The notes: generated by a model from the letters alone, not told the origin. DNA of 60,770 nt from Candidatus Gastranaerophilales bacterium (GCA_944323615.1 CALUTG010000006.1:1-60770); one strand, 5' to 3'; positions 1 to 8,565 are shown, counted from the stretch's first letter. Numbers and translations are program-made.

Positions 1-831
1 TTCTATAGTAGCTTTTGCGGAATTAAAATCAATATCCGCATTAACCTGTACGGAAACATTTCCTTTTCCCACAATTTTTTCCAAAACATCAGAAACTTTA
101 CTTGCGGTTTGTTTTTCAAGATTGGATTTAAAGCTTTCCATATCTGTTGAGTTTTTGGAAGTCTCATCAGACAGACTATTTCCGTTCTGGTCGGTTATAA
201 ATACCTGTTCCGGTGTCATTCTCGGAACAGAATACGCAACAAGGTTCTTAATTGCTTTAACCTGTGCACTCTTTAACTTATAACCCGGTTCCAAAACCAA
301 AACCACAGAAGCTGTAGGCTTTTCATCCGTATCCTGAAATATTGAACGCTCCGGTTCCGCTAACTGAACCTTTGCGTATTTAATTCCCTGAATTTTTTCT
401 ATTGCACGGGTAATTTCACCCTGAAATATTCTTTGTTTAGTTAATTTATTTTTAAAATCGGTTGAGCCGAGCTGCATATCATCTAAAAGTTCAAATCCGG
501 TATCAGAATTTTTGATTAGGTCATTTTCCGCAACAAAAATTCTCATTTCGTCTCTGACATTTGACGGAACAAGAATTGTTTTCTTATCCTCCGAAACTTT
601 ATAACGATAACCGTTTTTCTTCATATTTTCAACAATAGTAAGGGCATTAACTTCATTTAAATCAGAATAAAGCACAACCCAATCCGGCTCCATTGCTTTA
701 GAGAGGAAAAAGGTAGCAGCAACAATTGTAATTACCAATAAAGCAAGCATACCGAGTTTCTGCCCTTCGTCCAAACCGTTCCAGAGCTTCTTCACATCAT
801 TAGCCAATAGAGAAAAATAATTGTTTTCCAT
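1..831 (-). CDS. fliF: Flagellar M-ring protein FliF (C-terminal part cut off by window edge)
   Basis: Reading leftward from an ATG at 831 gives an open frame of 277 codons that runs off the window. A GGGGAG Shine-Dalgarno site lies just upstream. The protein starts MENNYFSLLANDVKKLW, has a membrane segment at about residues 26-45, and then a YscJ/FliF-type region (VVLYSDLNEVNALTIVENMK, then AKVQLAEPERSIFQ and KPTASVVL), which is the ring-building motif of FliF and SctJ. It would form the membrane ring under the flagellar rotor. It is probably the first gene of a leftward flagellar operon outside the window. Flagellar rather than injectisome identity is supported by fliO-fliP-fliQ-fliR nearby. 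Confidence 0.88.
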   Translation of the reverse strand, partial: MENNYFSLLANDVKKLWNGLDEGQKLGMLALLVITIVAATFFLSKAMEPDWVVLYSDLNEVNALTIVENMKKNGYRYKVSEDKKTILVPSNVRDEMRIFVAENDLIKNSDTGFELLDDMQLGSTDFKNKLTKQRIFQGEITRAIEKIQGIKYAKVQLAEPERSIFQDTDEKPTASVVLVLEPGYKLKSAQVKAIKNLVAYSVPRMTPEQVFITDQNGNSLSDETSKNSTDMESFKSNLEKQTASKVSDVLEKIVGKGNVSVQVNADIDFNSAKATIE

Positions 832-956
832 GTCTCCCCGCGCACAGTCTTTCACTTTAAATAATACATTACAAGTAAAAACTTTTCAAATTGTAAATTT
901 TCATTAATGAAATAAGCGGTTTTAGCTTATTAAAACCGTCCAAAATATCGTAAACT

Positions 957-990
957 AAAAGCGGAGACTTAAATTAATCTCCGCTCTTTT
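957..990 (-). terminator. Terminator after adk
   Basis: GCGGAGA (961-967) pairs with TCTCCGC (979-985). Read on the minus strand just after the adk stop, the stem is followed by TTTTAG. A second perfect 8-bp stem (CGGTTTTA at 917-924 with TAAAACCG at 931-938) lies between this and the fliF start; its role is unclear. Confidence 0.6.
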
Positions 991-996
991 AGAATT

Positions 997-1656
997 TTAA
1001 GCATTTACAACCGACAACAAACGTTCCCAAACTTCGTCAATAGACCCGTTTGCATCAATCTTATAAAGAACGCCTTTATCCTCATAGAATTTTACAAGCG
1101 GAGCTGTTTGTTCAAAGTATGTATCAAATCTTGCTTTAGCGGTTTCTGCATTGTCGTCTGCCCTTGTTTTAAGTTCAACATTACATTTGTCGCAGATATT
1201 TTCTACTTTGGACGGTTTGAATTTCTTATTATAAATTTCTCCGCATACAGGGCAGGATTGACGGTAGATAATTCTTTCAAGAAGAATCTGGGTATCTATA
1301 TCAAAGTAGATTGCTTTGAATGAAGCAGGAGTGTCTCCGTCTACTCTTTTGTTGATTGCTTCAAGTTCTTCTGCCTGCTCAAGACTGCGAGGAAATCCGT
1401 CGAGTACGTATCCGTTTTTGCAGTCATCTCCTGCGAGTTTTTTACCGATAATTCTTGCAACAAGTTCAATCGGTACAAGCTGGCCTTTATCTATAAAAGA
1501 TTTGGCTGTCAGACCTTCTTCTGAACCGCTTGCCATCTCTGCCCGCAAAAGAGAGCCCGTATCAATATGCGGAAGCTTTAAATATTCTGACAATCTGTTC
1601 GTTTGAGTTCCCTTTCCACAAGCCGGAGGGCCTAAAAAAATCAATTCTTTTTTCAT
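997..1656 (-). CDS. adk: Adenylate kinase, zinc-type LID
   Basis: Adenylate kinase, AMP + ATP to 2 ADP, in the cytosol. The P-loop is at residues 8-16 (GPPACGKGT), a slight variant of the usual GxPGxGKGT. The AMP site (DTGSLLRAEM) and the DGFPRS motif (residues 86-91) are intact. The long LID carries four cysteines (CPVC about 30 residues after DGFPRS, then CDKC), the zinc-binding form. At 219 aa it has the normal long-form length. The start is fixed by AAAGGAG eight bases upstream. It follows folC with 42 bases between. Confidence 0.97.
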   Translation of the reverse strand: MKKELIFLGPPACGKGTQTNRLSEYLKLPHIDTGSLLRAEMASGSEEGLTAKSFIDKGQLVPIELVARIIGKKLAGDDCKNGYVLDGFPRSLEQAEELEAINKRVDGDTPASFKAIYFDIDTQILLERIIYRQSCPVCGEIYNKKFKPSKVENICDKCNVELKTRADDNAETAKARFDTYFEQTAPLVKFYEDKGVLYKIDANGSIDEVWERLLSVVNA

Positions 1657-1698
1657 TTATTGCTCCTTTACACTCTTCTGACCAATCTAATTATAGAA

Positions 1699-2838
1699 CT
1701 AAAATTTTAATTTTCCAATCATATAAAATGACCCACATATAATATTCAATTTGTCAGGCGTAAGCTTAACTTCATCCGTATATTTTTCTGCCTGAACCGG
1801 ACATTTTTCTTTTAAGGTTTCAAAGCTGCATGCATTTGGGCAATCAAATCCGTTAAGGTAAACTTCGTCTCCTTCTTGGAAAATGATTTTCATCATTTTT
1901 TCGTAATCCTTATTCTTAAGGCATCCAAACACAAACCGGCGGTTTTCGTCCGGAAAATAATAATCAAGATTATTTCTTAAAGCCTGAATACCGTTTGGAT
2001 TGTGGGAAGCATCTATAATAAGATTTTTTTCTTTAAAATATTCAAACCGGCACGGATTTTTAACTTTGCTCAGCCCCCTTTTTATGGTTTCTTCATCAAT
2101 ATTTTTAAACAAATAATTAATTGTTGTAAGCACAAGTGCCAGATTTTCTGCCTGATGCAATCCTTTTAGAGAAAGTGCTTCAATAAAATCCGGCGGCACA
2201 AAAGGAGAAACAAATACAAGCATAGCATTCAATTCATCAGCCCGGTCTCTTATGGATTCATAGCCCATAGAAGTTATAACGGGGCAGTTCGGTTTTATTA
2301 TCCCTGCCTTTTCAAAAGCGATTTGTTCTTTTGTATTTCCGAGTCTTTCCGTATGATCCAAATCTATCTGCGTTATTATGGAGCATAGATTCTTTTTGAT
2401 GACATTTGTTGCATCAAATCTTCCGCCAAGACCTGTTTCCAAAATAACAACATCAACATTATTCCTCTGAAAATATAAAAACATTATAATAGTGAGAACT
2501 TCAAACTCTGTAAGATGGGTATTTATTTTACTTACTTCCTCAAAGAGGGCGGCAAAGTCTTCTTTTGATATATCTACTCCGTTAATTTTAATTCTTTCCG
2601 TATAGTCATAAATATGAGGTGAAGTATAAAGTCCGGTTTTGTAGCCCGCTTCTCTTAAAACTGATTCCAGCATTGTGCATACAGAGCCTTTGCCGTTTGT
2701 TCCGGCAACATGTATGCATTTCAGATCATTCTGCGGGTTTCCGAGAATCTCAAGCGCCTTTTGAATCCTCTCCAGTCCCAGTTCAATATAGAACATCCCG
2801 CGGGATGTAAGTTTTTCAATTGCATCAGAATAGTTCAT
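1699..2838 (-). CDS. folC: Folylpolyglutamate synthase / dihydrofolate synthase
   Basis: FolC family (Mur-ligase superfamily) adds glutamate to folates and may also make dihydrofolate from dihydropteroate. Visible motifs are the P-loop VAGTNGKGSVC at about residues 44-54, the TSPHIYDYTERI folate/metal loop, and ETGLGGRFDATN. At 379 aa it is slightly shorter than E. coli FolC but complete. It starts 15 bases after the sensor-kinase gene ends, so the two are probably co-transcribed and followed by adk. Confidence 0.93.
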   Translation of the reverse strand: MNYSDAIEKLTSRGMFYIELGLERIQKALEILGNPQNDLKCIHVAGTNGKGSVCTMLESVLREAGYKTGLYTSPHIYDYTERIKINGVDISKEDFAALFEEVSKINTHLTEFEVLTIIMFLYFQRNNVDVVILETGLGGRFDATNVIKKNLCSIITQIDLDHTERLGNTKEQIAFEKAGIIKPNCPVITSMGYESIRDRADELNAMLVFVSPFVPPDFIEALSLKGLHQAENLALVLTTINYLFKNIDEETIKRGLSKVKNPCRFEYFKEKNLIIDASHNPNGIQALRNNLDYYFPDENRRFVFGCLKNKDYEKMMKIIFQEGDEVYLNGFDCPNACSFETLKEKCPVQAEKYTDEVKLTPDKLNIICGSFYMIGKLKF

Positions 2839-2853
2839 TATTCGCTTTCTAAA

Positions 2854-4731
2854 CTAAGCTTCACTCTCAGCAGGAAGCATATTCTTAGGAATATATTCTT
2901 CAAGATCCTCTTCAGCCGGTTTAATCGGGAGTCTGAATCCGAAAGTTGAACCCTCACCTTCCTTAGATTGAACAAATACCTGTCCGTGGTGATGTTTTTC
3001 GATAGTAATTTTTACAAGATGTAATCCGAGCCCCGTACCTTTAACAGTATGTGTATCGTTTTCCACACGGAAAAATCTGTCAAAAATTTTCTTCTGATAT
3101 TTTTCAGGAATACCCGGTCCTTGATCTTCTACGCTTACTTCTACATATTCACCGTCGCGTGAACGTTCAACTCTGATTTTAATACGTTTTCCGTCAGGTG
3201 AATACTTGATTGCGTTAGATAAAATGTTCATTAAAGCTCTTGAAATACTGTCTACATTCAGATAGATTTCAGGAAGATCCGGTTCTTTCATTACAGAAAT
3301 TGTCAAATCATGTTCTTTAGCAAGCACCTGAACCTGATTTACGCAGTCTTCCACAATATCCATAATATTCTGTTTAGTTTTTTCAAGGTGTATATTCTGA
3401 GATTCGTATCTTGAAAAATCAAGAATATCATTAACCATTCTGTTAAGTCTTATAATTTCCTGATTCATAACCCCGATGAATTCCCTCTGGGTATTGAAAT
3501 CAAAATCATTTCCGTAATTATAAAGAGTATCAATATAGCTTCTTAAAACGGTAACAGGAGTTCTCAACTCGTGTGAAACATTTGATATAAAGTGAGAGCG
3601 CAATTGATCCATCTCAACATCCTTTGTCACGTCAATCAAAACTATAATATACCCGACGTAAGAATTTGAGCGGGTAAACATAGGCGAAATAAGACATTTT
3701 AAAATTCTGTTATCAATGGTTATATTGAAAGGAACAGGAGAGCCTTCTTCTTCCAGCGGTGTATCTTTGAACTGAGCAATTTTCTCATTAAAACAGAATT
3801 CTCCGCTTGAATCACAGAACTGCTGAATCTGTGTTCCGACAATATCTTCTTCATCAACTTCCAGAAGTTTTTTAGCATGGTTATTAACCATAATAACTTT
3901 ATCATGGTTATCACATACTACAACCCCGTTAACAATACTCATTAAGACGGATTCCAGTTTGTTTCTTTCAAAAGTCAAACTTTCAATAGTCTGTTCGTTA
4001 TACCGGCTGAGTTTTTCGGACATATCGTTAAATGCGCCGTAGAGCTCTTTAACCTCTTTATCTACGTCTTTGTCATCAATCATATAGCCAAATTCGCCGG
4101 ATGAAATCTTTTTAACCCCCTGATAAAGTTTTCTTAATTCACCGGTGATAATTGAAGAGTTCATATAAATAATACCCGCAATTACAAGCCAAGCAAGCGC
4201 AAATACAAACGCTATAGAGACTTTGGATGTTGCGGAAATTCTATCCATTATACTTCCGGAAAGTCCGACCGTTACTGATCCGACATTGACAGAGTCGCTC
4301 AAGTTTTTAACAATCATCGGAGAACTTACGGTAATTCTTGCTTTTTCAGCCTGCTCCGGATAGTCATCTTTGCTTGAGTAAATAACTTTGGAATCATTAT
4401 CTTTAAAAATAATAAAAGCTATGTCATTATTGCTTCTTAAAATAGAAACCGAATTTGTTCTTAAAGCATCGTACTTAGCCAGAGGCGGAACTTCTTTTGT
4501 TACTTCTACCCCTTCAATTGCAAGAGTTTTGGAAAGCACCTGTGCAAAGTTTTTGTAAGCACTGTTCATGTTTTTATCAATGCTGTAGGTAGCAAAACAA
4601 GCGGTGCAGAAAATAAAGACGGTGCTGAGAACAAGCCCAGTAATAATAAGCCTTGTCTGTGCCGTCATCTTTTTCTTAGCCTTCTTCTTCCCCGGCGGAT
4701 TTTTAAAATCTTCAGCGCTGTTGTTTTCCAT
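2854..4731 (-). CDS. Membrane sensor histidine kinase (WalK/NblS-type layout)
   Basis: A two-component sensor of about 625 aa. In order it has a basic N-terminus, TM1 (about 28-48), an extracytoplasmic domain of about 120 residues, TM2 (about 172-192), HAMP (about 193-246), PAS (about 258-373), HisKA with phosphorylatable His387 in SHELRTPV, and an HATPase with N-box (NILSNAIKYS), DQGPGIP and GTGLGLHL. Firmicute WalK and cyanobacterial NblS share this order, but orthology is not shown. No response regulator is adjacent. An upstream TTG at 4767 is in frame, but TTGCTA-17-TATAAT overlaps it and ends seven bases before the ATG at 4731, so I prefer the ATG and a leaderless message. Confidence 0.88.
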   Translation of the reverse strand: MENNSAEDFKNPPGKKKAKKKMTAQTRLIITGLVLSTVFIFCTACFATYSIDKNMNSAYKNFAQVLSKTLAIEGVEVTKEVPPLAKYDALRTNSVSILRSNNDIAFIIFKDNDSKVIYSSKDDYPEQAEKARITVSSPMIVKNLSDSVNVGSVTVGLSGSIMDRISATSKVSIAFVFALAWLVIAGIIYMNSSIITGELRKLYQGVKKISSGEFGYMIDDKDVDKEVKELYGAFNDMSEKLSRYNEQTIESLTFERNKLESVLMSIVNGVVVCDNHDKVIMVNNHAKKLLEVDEEDIVGTQIQQFCDSSGEFCFNEKIAQFKDTPLEEEGSPVPFNITIDNRILKCLISPMFTRSNSYVGYIIVLIDVTKDVEMDQLRSHFISNVSHELRTPVTVLRSYIDTLYNYGNDFDFNTQREFIGVMNQEIIRLNRMVNDILDFSRYESQNIHLEKTKQNIMDIVEDCVNQVQVLAKEHDLTISVMKEPDLPEIYLNVDSISRALMNILSNAIKYSPDGKRIKIRVERSRDGEYVEVSVEDQGPGIPEKYQKKIFDRFFRVENDTHTVKGTGLGLHLVKITIEKHHHGQVFVQSKEGEGSTFGFRLPIKPAEEDLEEYIPKNMLPAESEA

Positions 4732-4738
4732 ACTCGAA

Positions 4739-4767
4739 ATTATATCACGTAAACTATTTTGTAGCAA
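4739..4767 (-). promoter_or_regulatory. Promoter abutting the sensor-kinase ATG
   Basis: On the minus strand, TTGCTA (4767-4762), a 17-base spacer and TATAAT (4744-4739) are followed by seven bases and then ATG. No Shine-Dalgarno site could fit in the resulting transcript. This is one of several such arrangements in the window. Confidence 0.6.
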
Positions 4768-4856
4768 ATAACATACGGTAAAATCTCTAATCCTTCAAAC
4801 AGTTGATGTGCATATAAAAAAAATACATTATTATACCTATATATTAGGGGATACTG

Positions 4857-4862
4857 TATAAT
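4857..4862 (+). promoter_or_regulatory. -10 box for the flagellar export cluster
   Basis: TATAAT lies 33 bases before the ATG at 4896; the -35 is weak. On the opposite strand another TATAAT (4836-4831) faces the kinase gene, so the interval may hold divergent promoters. Confidence 0.4.
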
Positions 4863-4895
4863 TTTGAGGTTTTCTCCGTAATACAAGGGTTAGGT

Positions 4896-5990
4896 ATGAT
4901 AGGTTCTATATTCTTTGATGAATTATATAAGCAATTTTCCTGGTATGATTCAGTTTTCACACCAGCTGTAAAAAACTGCTCAGACGAATTCTTCTTTGAA
5001 GGATTTGAATATAAGCTTGCATCTGTCAGCACTAATATGAACGTCCTATCCCAGAATGAAACATTCTTTGTTACCAAAGTTAAAATTAATGCTAAGAATG
5101 ATGTTTACATAAGAATCTCACAGGATGCTATAAATGTAATTCTTGATAAAGTTTTAGGCAAAAACAATAAACGCTTTGACCTCACGGAAGTTACAGAGCT
5201 GGAAGCCCGTATAGTAACGGCATTTAATGATTTTATATACGAAACTCTTGCCCCTAATTTTACAATAGAACCTAACCGCCGTTATAACGAGATTCTGCAC
5301 TTAACCTACTTTGTAAGAAGCGCCGCTTCGGATACCGCAGCAAAGTTCATTATTTCTGTTCCGAAAGATATTCTTTCTCCTGTTCCGTTGGAAGAAAAAC
5401 CGCCGAGATTTGAGGACAAAGACTTTGCATCCAGCCTTGTAGAAGTGGATTTAATTGTCGGAAGCACTGTATTTCCGCTTGCAGACATTAAGAAGCTGGA
5501 TATAGGGGATATTGTTCTTTTTGAAAACAGTAATTCATCCGAAATGACACTTGTATGCGAAAATATTGTACAAAAGTTTAAAATAAAACCAAATGAAAAT
5601 ATCATAGAACCTTATGATATGTCGGGAGGAAACGATATGGATAATACAAATACTAATCTCTGGGATAGTATTCAGGTTGATATGACAGCCGAGTTTGACA
5701 AAGTAAAAGTTACTTTAGGTGAACTAAAGAGCATAGAAGAAGGCTTGATTGTAGATTTATGCTCAGTCTATGACAATAAAATTGCGCTCAAAGTCGGCGG
5801 AAAACTTGTCGCATCCGGAGAACTTGTTATAATAAATGACCGCTTCGGAGTAAGAATCGAAGCAATAAATGATTCAAATACAGCTCCGCAAAACACTCCT
5901 GCTCCGGAAACGGCTGAAAGTCCTTCAGAAGAAGAGGGCGGTCAGGAAGATTTTGACTACAGCGATTTTGAAGTAGAAAACAACGCTTAG
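4896..5990 (+). CDS. Flagellar motor-switch protein with tandem SpoA domains (FliM/FliN or SctQ-like)
   Basis: A 364-aa C-ring component. Residues 1-160 look like a diverged FliM/SctQ middle domain (DLTEVTELEARIVTAF resembles the FliM LTEIE helix). Two SpoA domains follow: about 175-235 (VEVDLIVGSTVFPLADIKKLDIGD) and about 260-330 (KVKVTLGELKSI, then GKLVASGELVIINDRFGVRI, the classic FliN signature). The tail is acidic and Pro-rich. Single proteins with two SpoA domains are typical of FliY/SctQ rather than separate FliM and FliN. It is 43 bases upstream of fliO. A weak AGGGTTAGG site precedes the ATG. Confidence 0.75.
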   Translation: MIGSIFFDELYKQFSWYDSVFTPAVKNCSDEFFFEGFEYKLASVSTNMNVLSQNETFFVTKVKINAKNDVYIRISQDAINVILDKVLGKNNKRFDLTEVTELEARIVTAFNDFIYETLAPNFTIEPNRRYNEILHLTYFVRSAASDTAAKFIISVPKDILSPVPLEEKPPRFEDKDFASSLVEVDLIVGSTVFPLADIKKLDIGDIVLFENSNSSEMTLVCENIVQKFKIKPNENIIEPYDMSGGNDMDNTNTNLWDSIQVDMTAEFDKVKVTLGELKSIEEGLIVDLCSVYDNKIALKVGGKLVASGELVIINDRFGVRIEAINDSNTAPQNTPAPETAESPSEEEGGQEDFDYSDFEVENNA

Positions 5991-6033
5991 TTGACTTTTT
6001 TTGATTAATTATTAAATCAGAGGAAGAGGTATT

Positions 6034-6546
6034 ATGGGATATTTAACTAATTTTATAGTCTATACATGTGCGATGGTAGGGATAATGGTAATTGCGCTTC
6101 TGGTATTCAAAAAAACAACCGGAAACGGAGGAAGCAAGCATTCAAAATTCCTGAAAGTTATTGATTCCATATCACTCGGACCAAGAAAAACTCTTTATAT
6201 CGTATCAGCGGGGGAAGAAAAGTTCCTTATTGCGGGAGATACCGAACACACATCTTTAATATCCAAACTCAACCCGAGAGGCGGAGCGGAAGAAAAAATT
6301 CCTGCAATTGCAACAATGGAAGAGGAAAACTTTTCAACTATTCCTGCAAAGAGTTTTCAAGAAACAATGAACTCTCTTCCGAAACAAAAAAGTTATATAG
6401 ACCGTTCTGTTCTCGGAATCAAGAAAAGTGAAAGCCCATATAATTCCGTTATGAAAAACCTTGCGGTTAAAATGAACAGCGGAAGATTCAGTGAAAACGC
6501 CAACGATTTTGCGGGATTTTCCGTAACAAAACTGGGAGGAGATTAG
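6034..6546 (+). CDS. fliO: Flagellar biosynthesis protein FliO
   Basis: FliO is a small membrane protein that helps assemble the FliP-FliQ-FliR export gate. This one has one N-terminal membrane helix (about 6-26) and then the FliO-type cytoplasmic segment (VIDSISLGPRKTLYIVSAGEEKFLIAG), which matches the family pattern of SLGPRRSLYVVEVGDR. The C-terminal 80 residues are unremarkable and charged. At 170 aa it is within the family range. A GAGGAAGAGG site precedes the ATG. It ends two bases before fliP. Confidence 0.82.
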   Translation: MGYLTNFIVYTCAMVGIMVIALLVFKKTTGNGGSKHSKFLKVIDSISLGPRKTLYIVSAGEEKFLIAGDTEHTSLISKLNPRGGAEEKIPAIATMEEENFSTIPAKSFQETMNSLPKQKSYIDRSVLGIKKSESPYNSVMKNLAVKMNSGRFSENANDFAGFSVTKLGGD

Positions 6547-6547
6547 G

Positions 6548-7186
6548 ATGGATTCAGTATTAAAAGATATGAACCCAGTTTTGCAAATGCTGACAGTAAT
6601 GACAATGTTTTCATTACTGCCATTTGTGTTTTGCTGTATGACCTGTTTTTTAAGATTCACAATTGTATTTTCACTCCTTAAAACAGCAATGGGGGTTCAG
6701 GTTCCGCCTTCTATCGTAACAATCGGATTGTGTATGATTCTGACATTCTACACAATGGGCGGTGTTTTTCAGCAGATGTACGAGCGCGGCTCTATTCCTT
6801 ACCAGAAGAACGGAAACCTGCTTATGGCAATTGATGAGGGTTCAAAACCACTGAAAGAATTTATGATGAAACAAACGCGAGAGTCGGATCTTGCATTTTT
6901 TGTGGAACTCAAGCGAAAGACTCCGCCAAAATCTCCGGAAGATTTAACGATTTGGGAAGTCGCTCCGGCATATATCTTAAGCGAACTTAAGGTTGCTTTT
7001 GAAATCGGGTTTGTAGTTTTCGTACCTTTTATTGTACTTGACCTTGTTGTGGCAAATATACTTCTTGCACTCGGTATGTTTATGTTATCACCGACAATTA
7101 TTTCATTGCCGTTTAAGCTGCTGATATTTATTGCGGTAGACGGCTGGGCATTAATTGTACAGGGGCTTGTACAGAGTTATAACTAG
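6548..7186 (+). CDS. fliP: Flagellar export-gate protein FliP
   Basis: A core subunit of the type III export gate. The signature is present: SLLPFVFCCMTCFLRFTIVFSLLKTAMG, then PPSIVTIGLCMILTFYTM, with the conserved C-terminal helices ending LIVQGLVQSYN. At 212 aa it lacks the cleavable N-terminal extension of enterobacterial FliP and resembles SctR in length. The start follows the fliO stop by two bases with GGAG upstream. The next gate gene, fliQ, is unusually far away, 501 bases downstream. Confidence 0.93.
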   Translation: MDSVLKDMNPVLQMLTVMTMFSLLPFVFCCMTCFLRFTIVFSLLKTAMGVQVPPSIVTIGLCMILTFYTMGGVFQQMYERGSIPYQKNGNLLMAIDEGSKPLKEFMMKQTRESDLAFFVELKRKTPPKSPEDLTIWEVAPAYILSELKVAFEIGFVVFVPFIVLDLVVANILLALGMFMLSPTIISLPFKLLIFIAVDGWALIVQGLVQSYN

Positions 7187-7687
7187 AGAGAGGGGGTAAA
7201 TTTTATTATCATGAGTTGTGAGCCGTGAATCGGATACAGTGACTAAGTGATTAAGTGACTGAGATACCCACTCTCCGGGGTAAATGGAAAGGAGAGGAAG
7301 GACAGGTCGGAATGCCTCCCGACAGAAAGTTAAAAAAAGTGATGGTTGACACCTCACCCCAACCCTCTCCTCAAGGAGAGGGAGGGAAAGCAAAATAAGA
7401 TAGTAGATAAGACGGAATGTCTCCCGGCATAAAGTTAAAAGTCCCGCAGCAGAGGGCAGGGGGTAAATAAATGATCTCCCGACAAAAGGATATAGAAGTC
7501 TTACAGCAGAGTGCGGCTAGCTCTAGAGACAAAGAACCAGTAATAATACAATTGCCGCACGACATAAGGTTAAAAAACGCCCGGCACGAACCCGTTGGTA
7601 GGAATACGAAAGAGGGAGACCCGGCAAAACAAAATAAGTTAGTAACAGATATGGGATGTCTCCCGACAAAAGGTTGAAAAAGAAAAA
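7187..7687. repeat. Degenerate repeat block separating fliP from fliQ
   Basis: No gene is evident. About five diverged copies of a 26-base unit (core ATGTCTCCCGACA followed by AAGTTAAAA-like sequence) start near 7309, 7414, 7470, 7551 and 7654. Copies 2 and 5 share a longer leading stretch (GCAAAATAAG about 25-35 bases before the core), and copies 2 and 3 share a trailing CAGCAGAG. The block also holds a perfect hairpin, CCCTCTCCT (7363-7371) with AGGAGAGGG (7374-7382), inside a CTCACCCCAACCCTCTCC element that recurs at 48115, and a GTGACTAAGTGATTAAGTGACT stretch near 7238. Spacing is irregular. Confidence 0.65.
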
Positions 7688-8179
7688 ATGGAAATGTTAA
7701 CTGAATACTTAGCAAAAGGATTTATGGTAATGCTTGCGATATCAATGCCTTGCGTACTTGTTGCGGCGGCGATTGGTCTTGTGGTTGGTATCATTCAGGC
7801 AGTAACCCAGGTTCAGGAACAAACCATTTCTGCCGCGCCGAAGATTTTTGCAGTATTTCTGGTAATCATTATAGGCGGGGTGGGGTTTATAAAACTCCTG
7901 ACCAACCTGTTTCAGGAAGGTACAGTACTGGCATTTAATACTGTACCTAAAAGCGATAATTATGTACTTCCGGCTGATTATTATAAGTACACAACCCCTT
8001 TCGAGGGTGAGATGAAAGATTCTTCGTTTAAGAATGTACCGGATGTAAAAGAGATTATGAAAAATCCGGGCAAGGTTCCTTATATCGATAAAAACCAGAA
8101 GATTAAATACACACCTTCTCCGCAGACACCTATGCCGAAAGCTAACTTTGTTGAAACTAATAAAATTTTGGGAAGATAG
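7688..8179 (+). CDS. fliQ: Flagellar export-gate protein FliQ with C-terminal extension
   Basis: Residues 1-85 are a standard FliQ: two membrane helices around the IQAVTQVQEQTISAAPKI loop. FliQ proteins are normally about 90 aa, but this frame continues to 163 aa with a hydrophilic, Tyr/Pro/Lys-rich tail (residues about 88-163, for example YYKYTTPFEGE and YTPSPQTPMPKA). By topology the tail would lie outside or inside the gate, depending on helix orientation. No frameshift or domain boundary is seen. The downstream secreted protein begins two bases after the stop, so the operon continues. Confidence 0.88.
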   Translation: MEMLTEYLAKGFMVMLAISMPCVLVAAAIGLVVGIIQAVTQVQEQTISAAPKIFAVFLVIIIGGVGFIKLLTNLFQEGTVLAFNTVPKSDNYVLPADYYKYTTPFEGEMKDSSFKNVPDVKEIMKNPGKVPYIDKNQKIKYTPSPQTPMPKANFVETNKILGR

Positions 8180-8181
8180 TT

Positions 8182-8565
8182 ATGAAGAAATTTTTATTGG
8201 GTTTAATACTTTTATCGGCAATACCTGCGTATGCATTTGAGGATTGCTTAATTACAACTAACGGAAAGCTCACGGATATAAGTATTGAACATAATGATAT
8301 AGTGGATGTTTATCCGGTTGTAACTATTATGAACGAAAAAAATACGCTTTTTGTTCACCCGCTGAAAACCGGAGAAACAAGAGTTTGCGTTTTGAAAAAC
8401 GGCAAAGAAAAGGTTATGTTCAATATTAAAATAACACCTGATAAGACTGAAATAGAAGACGTTAAAGGTTTTGATATATTGAAGTTAGACCCGCCTCCGA
8501 TGCAGGATGAGGAGGAGCTTGATCCGCCTCCGATGTTAAGAGAAATAGGGAAAAAGGAGGGCTAG
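8182..8565 (+). CDS. Small secreted protein with pilus/secretin N-domain-like fold, between fliQ and fliR
   Basis: The 127-aa product has a clear signal peptide (MKKFLLGLILLSAIPAYA, cleavage near residue 18). Residues 30-85 resemble the N-terminal beta domain of type II/III secretion pilus proteins of the CpaC/RcpA type (DISIEHNDIVDVYPV, then NTLFVHPLKTGETRV), an inference from pattern only. The C-terminal 30 residues are acidic and repeat LDPPPM twice (102-107, 113-118). It sits tightly between fliQ (2 bases) and fliR (1-base overlap), a slot normally empty, so it is probably co-translated with the export gate. I know of no named protein of this kind. Confidence 0.7.
   Translation: MKKFLLGLILLSAIPAYAFEDCLITTNGKLTDISIEHNDIVDVYPVVTIMNEKNTLFVHPLKTGETRVCVLKNGKEKVMFNIKITPDKTEIEDVKGFDILKLDPPPMQDEEELDPPPMLREIGKKEG

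Noticed and set aside
7471-7677. 68-codon open frame between fliP and fliQ
   Set aside because: It lies wholly inside the degenerate repeats, has no ribosome site and a composition unlike real genes here.
7187-7687. CRISPR array in the fliP-fliQ gap
   Set aside because: The repeat copies are too diverged, spacing is irregular (56-105 bases) and there are no cas genes.
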